Assembly: GCF_040807025.1 (NCBI RefSeq)
Contig: NC_090945.1
Span: forward strand, 40,417,088-40,481,087
DNA from: Struthio camelus
Taxonomy: Eukaryota > Chordata > Aves > Struthioniformes > Struthionidae
Direction: 5' to 3'
Length of the DNA stretch: 64,000 nt
A model generated the notes under the pieces. The model did no database searches. It was not told where the DNA came from and was given only the letters and a program-made list of their open reading frames with translations. The position numbers and the translations under genes are program-made. Below are positions 30,053-37,800 of the stretch, piece after piece (within the stretch, counting starts at the first letter, position 1; every line of letters begins with the position of its first letter).

Positions 30053-30058
30053 CCTTAC
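30053..30058 (-). other. PDGFC: PDGFC exon 1 splice donor
   Basis: On the minus strand the exon ends AAC-G and is followed by GTAAGG, a near-consensus U2-type 5' splice site. It interrupts a glycine codon after its first base (phase 1), the same place as in mammalian PDGFC as I recall it. Confidence 0.93.
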
Positions 30059-30176
30059 CGTTCTGCTCCTTGGCGCCGGCGAAGGGGAACTTGCTGCTGA
30101 GGTCGGACTCCGCGGCGGCGCCGGGCCGCCGGCCGGCCAGGGCAGATGTCAGCAGGAGCAGCGCCAGGAGGAGCAT
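30059..30176 (-). CDS. PDGFC: PDGFC exon 1, coding part (platelet-derived growth factor C; N-terminus, partial gene)
   Basis: The frame starts at the ATG at 30176-30174 and gives 39 complete codons plus the first base of a glycine codon. It begins MLLLALLLLTSALAG and ends SSKFPFAGAKEQN. Mammalian PDGF-C, as I recall it, shares LLLTSALAG, the ES-LSSK stretch and KEQNG, and its first exon also splits the glycine of KEQNG. Residues 2-14 form a hydrophobic signal-peptide core; by homology cleavage would fall after Ala22, before Glu-Ser. PDGF-C is a secreted growth factor, with an N-terminal CUB domain and a C-terminal cystine-knot domain, that activates PDGFRA after proteolytic removal of the CUB domain. 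Both domains lie in later exons outside this window. The frame runs into a consensus donor at 30058. The start context is weak (C at -3, C at +4), and I believe human has the same C at -3. Residue 25 is Asp where mammals have Asn. Identification is secure; the absence of later exons reflects the window edge, not truncation. Confidence 0.95.
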
Positions 30177-30343
30177 TTGGCCGGCGGGGCGAGGGGCTCA
30201 GGCGCACCAGGCACTTGCAGAGCGGCACCGAGGCCCGCGCGTCTCTCACCAGCGCCGGGCGCGGGCTGCGCCGCTGGGGAGAAGGCAGCACTGAGCCCGC
30301 TCTGGCAGCAGAGAATTGCAGGGTAGTTTCCACATAATCCCAT
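30149..30343 (-). promoter_or_regulatory. Upstream ORF B in PDGFC leader (64 codons, overlaps the PDGFC start)
   Basis: The ATG at 30343-30341 (T at -3, G at +4, a weaker context than uORF A) opens a frame beginning MGLCGNYPAILCC. It passes through the PDGFC ATG in another frame and ends at TGA 30151-30149, inside the signal-peptide codons. Ribosomes using it could not reinitiate at PDGFC without backtracking, so it would be inhibitory. In the human leader, as I remember it, the matching triplet is GTG, so this start may be lineage-specific. The frame is certain; its use is not. Confidence 0.5.
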
Positions 30344-30440
30344 CCAAAACTTTTTCCTAGAGCCTTTTGCTGCGTCTCCAGGTTTTGTTTTCCTTTGGCT
30401 TTTTTTCTTCTCTCTCTCAAGGATCAAAGCAAAACCTGGA
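30177..30440 (-). other. PDGFC: PDGFC 5' UTR (exon 1, upstream boundary approximate)
   Basis: The minus strand upstream of the ATG includes the block GTGGAAACTACCCTGC (around 30334-30319) followed by TTCTCTGCTGCCAGAG. I recognise this as very close to the human PDGFC mRNA leader, which supports transcription through at least 30350. Further upstream, an AAACCTGGAGACGCAGCAAA stretch (about 30387-30368) also looks like mRNA leader. The transcription start cannot be read from sequence; no TATA box was seen, and the 30440 boundary is a guess. The leader contains two upstream ATGs, listed separately. Confidence 0.7.
30246..30335 (-). promoter_or_regulatory. Upstream ORF A in PDGFC leader (29 codons, self-contained)
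   Basis: The ATG at 30335-30333 (A at -3, T at +4, so an adequate initiation context) opens a frame starting MWKLPCNSLLPERA and ending RARRW before TGA at 30248-30246. It closes 69 nt upstream of the PDGFC start, so reinitiation is possible. From memory, the human leader has an ATG at the same place, opening a frame that also begins MWKLPC-SLLPE and also ends in RW before TGA. If that holds, the frame itself, not only the DNA, may be under selection. The likely role is to lower PDGFC translation; this is inference. Confidence 0.6.
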
Positions 30441-30650
30441 CCCAGACCAGCTTCCCAAGGACTAAACAATCCGGGGTAGCGCCGGGCGGGGGCCGGAGGG
30501 GGCCGAGGCTGGCGAAGGCGCACGGCAGGCAGCGGGGCCGGGAGAGGCGGGGGCGAGCGGGCCGCTGCTGCCGCGGAGGAGCGCGCACCTGTCAGCCGGG
30601 CAGCAGCGGCGCGGCCGGGCCGGCCGGCAGGGCGGGCGGGCGGCGACGAC

Positions 30651-30680
30651 GGGAGGGAGGGAGGGAGGGAAGGAGGGAGG
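30651..30680 (+). repeat. (GGGA)n tract with quadruplex potential
   Basis: At least five GGGA units on the plus strand, with one AAGG interruption, are preceded by a GGGCGGGCGGGCGG stretch at about 30630-30643. The tract lies about 475 bp upstream of the PDGFC ATG, plausibly in the core promoter. The matching C-rich strand is the PDGFC sense strand. Confidence 0.75.
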
Positions 30681-31260
30681 CCGCACTGCCGGGGAAATAC
30701 CTTCTTCGCCCTCTAATCAGCAGCCGCGCTGCCAGCTCGGGCAGCGTCTCGTACCTCCCCGGCGGGGCTCCCCTTCGCTCTCGCCTGCTCCTTCCTCGGG
30801 CGTTTCTGCCCTGCCCCTCGGGGCCGGAGGGCGGCGCGGGGCTCCAAGCCGGGGCAGGGCGAGGGCGCCGGGGGTGCTCCGCGCCCCCGCGCTGCCCCGC
30901 ACCTGGTTTGAGCTTCCTAAGTCACAAGAAGTTTTCGCTTGGGAAGAAATTAGTACAAACGGGCTGGGCAGCCCCTGGCGCCGGCGAGTTTCGCCACGCT
31001 CCGCTCCCTCCTCAGACGCCGGTCCTGCCTCCGCAGCCTCTTCCTGCAGACCTCTGGCCCCCTCCCAGCTCTCTCCTGGAGCACCTCTCTCCCAAACTCC
31101 CTTTCCCAGGAACCCTCGTCTCTCTCCCTAAACTCCTCCCTTCTATCTTCCCCTGCTTTAAAGCCCTCTCGCCGCGCTCTCCCTTCACCTTCCCCCGGCA
31201 CGGGCTCACGCCAAGCGCCCTGTCCCAACTCCTGCCCCGCTAGCGCGGGCAGCCCGTCCC

Positions 31261-31342
31261 GGGGCCGGCAGAGGGAGGGCGAGCCGCGGGGCCGGCAGAG
31301 GGAGGGCGAGCCGCGGGGCCGGCCCGGCCCGGCCCGGCCCGG
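31261..31342. repeat. 27-bp tandem duplication followed by GGCCC array
   Basis: A 27-bp unit starting GGGGCCGGCAGAGGG occupies 31261-31287 and is repeated identically at 31288-31314. A third copy starts with GGGGCCGG and passes into five GGCCC units up to 31342. This is a small GC-rich minisatellite about 1.1 kb upstream of the PDGFC start codon. Confidence 0.9.
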
Positions 31343-31362
31343 TCCTGCCCTGCCCGCGGAGC

Positions 31363-31401
31363 CGGCGGCGGCCGTTGGGCGGGCGGCGGCGGCCGTTGGG
31401 C
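31363..31401. repeat. 18-bp direct repeat in the CpG island
   Basis: CGGCGGCGGCCGTTGGGC occurs at 31363-31380 and again, identical, at 31384-31401, separated by GGG. With the neighbouring 27-bp duplication it shows local instability in the island. Confidence 0.85.
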
Positions 31402-31990
31402 CGGCCGGCGCGTGGGGGAGGGCGGGAGTGGGCCGGCAGCGCCCGGTCGCCCCCGCCGCCCCCCGCCCGCCTTGACGGCCGGCCGTGGCAGGTGCTGAAG
31501 CACCGATACACGGGGAATCTCCTCCCTGCCCCGGGTTGGAAGCAGAAAGAAAACGGAAATTCTCCGGCCAGTGCCCCCTTGGCCGCTGCGCCGTGAGGTG
31601 GTGCCGCCGTGGCCCCGCGGCCGTGCCTGAGCCCTGCCGAAAATGCCTCTGTAGCGAGAAGGACCTTTTGACCTTGAGAGCTTATGATACCCTATTTTCA
31701 GCTGCCTCAGTAACAGCACACATTAGCCACCCGTACTGACCGCTTCCAAAATTGCGCCGGGGCAAAAACTCGGGAGTTGTGCGCCGCCGGGCTTGCGGCA
31801 GGCCTGGACCCCTGGCCTAGCTTGGCAGCTTGCGGCGGGCCTTGGGGCAGCCTGTCAAACGCCAGCAGCAGCGGCCCGCGGGCCTGGCGGCCCTGGCCTT
31901 GGCGGCCTTGGCCCCCGGCTCTGGCCCTGGCCCTGCAGGCGGGTGCCCACAAGCCACCCCTGGTTCCTGGCCGGGGCACGAGCGTCTGGG

Positions 31991-33869
31991 TGAGGGATTG
32001 AGGTCACTGCGGTCCAGGCCAATTTCTGGGTTTAGTAATTAGGATGAGTCGTTATGCTGACTTACCGGTATTTGTTTACTGGGCTAATACTATGTTTTTA
32101 TGGTAGTTGGGTTTGTACTTGAAAATTTAATGCATAGTTAAACATTTCATAGGAAGCATTTCCTTGATGGTTGGAAACGAAATATGAAGAGAACGTTAAA
32201 AAGACTCTGGGTACAGATTATTTTTCTTCTGACAGAATTTGCTGTTTCAGCTACCTTGAAATGACACCTTTAAGTATTTACATAAATAGATGGAAATGCT
32301 ACCTTCTTTTATTCAACTTTTTACAGCTGTCTCTCTTTTTTTGATGAAATGCTGTGTAGCACTCAGTGAAGTGTTATCCATAAAGCAGACACTCTCTAGA
32401 ATGGCTTTTTTTCCTGTTTCTCCAGCAGCCTGAACGGGAATTATTGAGGAGTATCCTCCCATTAACTTTAGTGAGGCCTAAAAGGACTGATGATATGAGC
32501 ATCCATTAAGATAAAGTCGTGTTCCAACTTCTTCGTTACAGCTGACAAACTTTCTAACTTGTTTAGAGTAGGGTTCAAACCCATGGCAATGTGACGGGTC
32601 TGGGTAACAAGACTGAGTGCTAACTAAATACAGGGAGTGCAAGGGAAGTGACAGGAAGGCTTCAGCCTTTCCTCTCATCTGGGAAATTTTTAAATAGTGA
32701 CTCCAGCCCCCATAGTTCTGAGGTGGTTTGGGGGACACATGGGAAGATCCATACCACAGAGGTCTCACTCGCCACCTGTGTAAGATATGCAAGAGAAGAA
32801 CGGAGTCTGCACTACTGGAATTTGTACGTTCTGTACAGATTTCTTATCCCTTGACCCAGCTCTTCATATTATATAACTAAGCTATTTCTTCTCCTCAGCT
32901 ACAGGGTAACAATGATAACACTGATAAGCATCCCCTCTGTTCTCAATAAGTGACATATTCTAGTTGGAGATGAAAGCTGTCTGTCCAAACTGAACAGTGT
33001 TTTGAAAGGTAGAGTTGGAGCATACTGTGAATGGCAACCCTTCCCTTACACAGTCTGAAGAAAGCAAGCTACTGGACTAAGCAGACTATGTATTTATTAT
33101 TTTTATTATTGTTATTTATTATTTGTTGATTTCATCTTTGTTATTTAAAAATGGTAAGAAAATTAAAATGTACTACTCTCAGATCTTTTACCTTGAGGAT
33201 TACAAGCTGTGTTTTTTGTAATCAAATAAATGAAATATTGCACTGTATCTTAACTTCCATTGCTTGAGGATTTTTTAGAGGGTTCTTTGTATTTTAGGAA
33301 ATGGATGACGAGTTTGCTCTGAAAACAGGGACCTTATACGATGTCTCAAACTGTGTACATGAAAGCTAAATCATCCAACATCTTCTATAGCTTTGAAAAT
33401 CTAGGCTGCATCAGAGTAGTGTTTCCTATGGCATCCCGGCTCTGACATTTCAAAGGAAAATGCAAGAAACCCCATAGTGGATGAATATGGAATAACACTA
33501 TCTGGAGAGGGAGCTTTTATTCTTAACCTTCAGTAATTAAAGATCAGGGTATATTTTTGATCATAAGACTCTACATCCCTTTCAAAAATGCTTTTGTTGT
33601 TAATCCCAAACAAAATATTGTGTGTGTTAATCGCTACCCTTATAAACATCCAATCTTCTCTGAAATTCATGCTGAGCATTTATTACCAGATATCTATGCT
33701 TATTTTTGATTTTTGTTTTACTCTCCAGTTTCATCAAGTATATTTATGTGCTTGAATTATGAGAATAGGTAAATATAAACAACTTAACTTCTTCACTCTA
33801 TTTATTTTCTGTATTATAACCCTATCATATCCTTTCCAAACTATGCATATTTACTATGCTTTTCATCTG
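31991..33869. other. Upstream flank without recognised genes
   Basis: This is AT-rich sequence upstream of the PDGFC CpG island. The only distinct item is a T/A simple-repeat patch (TTTATTATT type) at about 33090-33126. Open frames are short and unconvincing on both strands. Confidence 0.6.
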
Positions 33870-34830
33870 AATATCTCTGTACCTCTAAGCATTTCAGAGT
33901 CCCCTATATTTCTGCTATACTTTATTTGGGGCAGGACAACCAGAACACAATATTCCAGGTGAAGGCTGGGATTCTTATATATAGTTAAATTATTATATAT
34001 TCTTTTATATATATATATAGTTATACAAGTTTTTTATATATATAGAATATAGTTATATTCTTAAATATAGTTAAAACAGAATATTTATTTTTCATTGTGT
34101 ATGACAATTCTTATGCATACTTTTTATCTTTTTATTGCCACTGCTCCTGCAATGATCCACAGTAATACTGACATTTAAAAAATATTCTGAATGGCTAGAC
34201 AATTATGTCAAAGCAGTGTATGTATAGTCCAGATCATTCTTGCCAGTGCACATTACCCTGCATTGCCAATACTGAATTAACATGGGACCACAATGCCAAT
34301 GCATGTGAGTTCTAGCAACTCCAGTGTCCAGATTTCTCCAGATTTTTTAAAGCTATCTGGGTCATTCATGTTTTGATAATTCAGTGTTCACTTTCTTTTC
34401 TGCATCCATAATAAGTGTTTTAAACTACACATAGCCTTCTATTCCTAACTTCTCTCCATGCTGAGAACTGCACTTAAGTCTTCTTTATCTTTCATCCCCT
34501 GGTCAGTTGCCATCACATATCTCTTCCCACAACCACCTAGCTTACATTATGTAGTCTTTCTGATGGTGTATCAGGAACGTTTTTACTTCTTTGAATTTTC
34601 AAGGTGTTTTTAATATAGTCTATTCAATTGTGTGTCAAGTATTTTTTTAATTTGAATATTGCAACAGGCATTTCTCCATTAATTGTCATCTTCAAATAGT
34701 TCGAGAGACATAATTTGCTCTACAGAGTAGCAACACTGATTTGTCCCTGTCAAATTGTTTTATAATGCTGTTTTTTCATTATCATTTAGAATTCTTCTAA
34801 GTGATTTTTGTTTACTAGAATAAAATTCTA
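33870..34830 (-). mobile_element. CR1 LINE relic, minus-strand orientation, 5'-truncated and decayed
   Basis: Read on the plus strand, this stretch follows the antisense CR1 consensus known from reptile and bird genomes, in order. At about 33926-33960, GGGGCAGGACAACCAGAA and a TATTCCAGGTG phrase match. At about 34253-34275, TGCACATTACCCTGCATTG and then ATACTGAATT match. At about 34684-34710, GTCATCTTCAAATAGTTCGA matches, followed by a GTCCCTGTCAAATTGTTTTA phrase near 34743. The element therefore lies in the minus orientation. It is riddled with substitutions and small indels, has no usable frame, and is split by an AT-rich insertion. Ends are approximate. The comparison is to consensus phrases from memory, not an alignment. 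Confidence 0.7.
33975..34073. repeat. TA-rich microsatellite inside the CR1 relic
   Basis: A run of TATA and ATATAGTTA-like units interrupts the CR1-like sequence soon after its ATTCTTATATATAG phrase. Its consensus counterpart GATTTATATAG is a likely seed for the expansion. Confidence 0.8.
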
Positions 34831-37800
34831 ATTATCTAGGTTGGATTGCCCCACAGGATTTGTTTTGCTCCAGTTCCAGAAATAATGTTACTGAAACTAA
34901 GTGCCCAGAGAAGGCAATGGAAATTTATCCTTTTCGGACTCTAGTGTCTCATTGTGATGGTGTGTAGTCTTTTTATCACAGAACTATAAAAATTATTGAA
35001 ATAAAAAGGTTTCCTCTCTGATTATTATTAACTTAATGAATTACTGAAGTGAATTGGAGTTGGAGAGATGCATATTCTGTCCTTTACGAGTTGAACTGAC
35101 ACCAAGAGATTCACCTGGCTTCCATGGGTTTTAGATATTCCAAGCAAGTTCTGTAAGGAAGCATGCTATTTTTTACTCTTTATGCTGTGCTCAGAAAGAC
35201 TCCCCCCACTCCCCCGACCATGAGATAAGCATTTCTCTTCTGGGGAGGAATAGAGGGAAGACTACAATATTGGGGAGGAAAACAGAAAAAGGCTAAGACA
35301 TAAACCCCTTTTTATGCATGAGATGCAGCCAAAGGGAAGTGCTTCAGGAAATGTGTAACTCCACAAACACAATTAGTTCTATCAAATTCAGGTCTCACAA
35401 GAGCTGGAGTTAGGCATTTACATAATTGTTTGCAGGATTAAGACCCAGTGTTAGGAACAGAAGATTGATCCTCTTGTCTCCCCAGTCCTTGTCTCACTTC
35501 CTATCACGAATGAAAAAAAATCAATTGATAGATACGCCTGTATATTCTTTGTGAAATCATACCAAAGAAAAACAAGCATTTTGCAAAGTTTAGCGTGTAA
35601 TTTAAAATTAATAAACATCTGATCATCCAGATGCACAGGCAAATGTCTGCTTTTGTGCTAGGTTCTCTGGATTTCAGTGTAGTTACATATGAACTGACTG
35701 CTGGCATAGCAGGGTTGAGGTTTAAATGTTTATGTTCACATTATGGAATTATTTTTAATTGTGCAAAAAAGTCTTAAACTAAGTTATTAAATACTGTTTT
35801 TGTACAAAATCTTTTATGGATGTGTGATAAAGTACCCGAACTGAGATTGCAGTAGACACTAATTGTCTTTTACAAGAACAACAAAACAATATTCTGCTCT
35901 CATGGATCACCAAGCAATAGAAAATGAGATGCTGGTACAAATAAAAACGATTCATGCAATCGCACTAATGTCAGGTGAAGAGGCTTCATACCGAGTCACA
36001 TGGAAAATCTGAGCCTTACATTAGAAAGTACTATTGTAAGGGAGATAGTGCTAAACATTTTGCAATGGATTTATATGGCCTGTGTTATTCTTTTAATAAA
36101 GAAAGAAAAATATCCGATTTATATCCTGGGAGATACATGAAAGCAGCCAATCTAATCTATCGTTTCTGCCACAAACACAACTAGCTCATTATTTCTGTGT
36201 TCTGGAATAGATCATTTACTACATCGTTCACTTAATGCTAGCTGTCCCTTTGGAGTCCCAAAAGGAGAACACTGCTCCTTGAGGAACACGGCAAAACTGC
36301 AAGGGAGAATGTCATGTTATTTACCATTAAGCAACTGAAAACTAACAAACTATGTTATGAAACTCTCACCCTCAAGAATTACTTTATCACTGGTAGCTGT
36401 TACATGCTCCCTCCTCCCTTTAATTACCTACTTAATTTTAGTATTTCAGCCTTTTTGTTCATTCCTACTGAATCTGTAAACAAGCCGAAGACTTGTCATC
36501 CAGTTTCTATGTAGCATTCTAAAATGTAATGAAAAAGAATGAAGTTCAGAGAGGCTCCAATTATGCTGATGCTTATACAGTGTGGGCTGCTCAGACACAA
36601 CCAAACAAGGAAGAGCTCTGAAGAAAGTTTAGTCACTTGGACCACAAGTTAATAAAGTCACATTTATTTCTATTTAGAAATACTAAAATGAGACTTGGGA
36701 CTTAGGAATACACCTGAAGATAAATATTTGAACATAGACTTCTAAACATATTGAGGTTGTTCTGCTCAACATTGCACAGCTTAAGCAATCATTTTCCGAA
36801 ATGACTCAAACATTTGAGAACCAAAGTCCTTATTGTACTTTTGTATGACTCACACTTATTAACATTGAGTTTAGAAAAGTCACATTTAGATTAGAAGCAT
36901 TTTATTAACTATATGCAAGTAGTCCAAGCTACATACAAGCTCAACTTTGCTTTATGGAGGCTCTGGGAGCTACACAAAGAAACAAGGAGGGAGGCCCACT
37001 AGAGGTCTCCCAAACTGTTTAAAAGAATGCTACACACTTTTGGTACCTTCTGGCTCATTTGGGTTTTGATGGGCTTCCAAGGTCAATATGTAAAAAGCGG
37101 AATATTGCTAAGTCACTCAGGCCGTGTAACACGTTTGCTGAAAACAGGTGTGGACTGTGCTGAGGCCTGGTAGGGCTCCACTAGCCAGTGTTTTTCCTAT
37201 GCGTACGTAAGACTATTCGGGGTACGTGGGTACTCTGTCAAAACATCTGTTTTCTTTTCCTTTATGCTTTCAGAATAGAAAGCTGCCAGCGATCCCTAGG
37301 ACTCAGACTCCAGTTCAAATGTCCCTCTGTATATAAACACCATACGCTCTTAAGAACATACTTAGTAGGTGCATGAAGGACTATGGCAAACACTGATAGA
37401 CTTATACAGGTACCTATAAATGTCTGCTTATTTACAGCTATGTGTGTGACTTTTCCTGCATGAGAGTTGAGTAAGTTTCTGGCTGCCTTACAATCATGCC
37501 AGCAATCATGAGATCAATAACGTCTTAGGGTCTATCAGTGTCCTGTCATGATCACAGCTGAAGATGGCATTAGACAGCTCTACATCAGCTCTAAATTACT
37601 AATGAATTCCAAAGATAGCTCTGGTCTTCCTGCACGTCCCCTTTCCACTGAGCACTGCAAGATACAGGTGTGCAATTAGAATACAGATTTTGGGTTGTAT
37701 TTCCAGGCATTTCTCACTATTGCTATTCCAGAGACCAGTAAGTGTCACTCAGTTGGAGAGCTGTATACAGACTCAGTATGATCATATATTGCATTATTAA

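Larger units (their letters stand above)
1..30058 (-). other. PDGFC: PDGFC intron 1 (5' part; continues beyond the left edge)
   Basis: Everything left of the exon 1 donor is intron 1, which exceeds 30 kb here. The exon 2 product (start of the CUB domain, beginning VQDPQHE in human) was looked for among the minus-strand open frames and not found. The stretch is AT-rich, with open frames no longer than expected by chance, poly-A/T runs and short simple repeats, and no recognisable SINE, LINE or LTR. No other gene, tRNA or structured RNA could be supported. Long first introns of developmental growth-factor genes often hold enhancers, but none can be read from a single sequence. Confidence 0.85.
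29860..31990. promoter_or_regulatory. PDGFC: CpG island promoter of PDGFC
   Basis: GC content rises abruptly near 29.74-29.86 kb and CpG dinucleotides stay dense to about 31.64 kb, with a second GC-rich shelf at about 31.75-31.99 kb. The flanks on both sides are AT-rich and CpG-poor. PDGFC exon 1 sits in its left third. Several GC-box cores (GGGCGG type) occur, for example near 30485 and 30632-30643. No TATA box was seen upstream of the exon, in keeping with a dispersed, CpG-island type start. Boundaries were judged by eye. The same island could also drive a divergent plus-strand transcript, but nothing in the sequence proves one. Confidence 0.85.

Noticed and set aside
29687..30100. 137-codon plus-strand frame overlapping PDGFC exon 1 on the opposite strand
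   Set aside because: A shadow of the GC-rich island and the antisense exon, with a low-complexity Arg/Pro/Ala product.
30055..30420. 121-codon minus-strand frame spanning the PDGFC leader
   Set aside because: Its first codon is TTG, not ATG. It has no ATG start of its own, so it was not counted as a uORF.
30395..31243. 282-codon plus-strand open frame across the CpG island, the longest in the window
   Set aside because: It begins at a non-ATG codon (TTG), is Arg/Gly/Pro/Ala-rich and low complexity, and runs antisense to the PDGFC leader. Stop codons are rare in such GC-rich DNA, so the frame is expected by composition. No homology was recognised.
31240..31719. 159-codon minus-strand frame in the CpG island
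   Set aside because: It contains the 27-bp minisatellite translated as a repeated Pro/Ala/Arg segment; composition-driven, no known domain.
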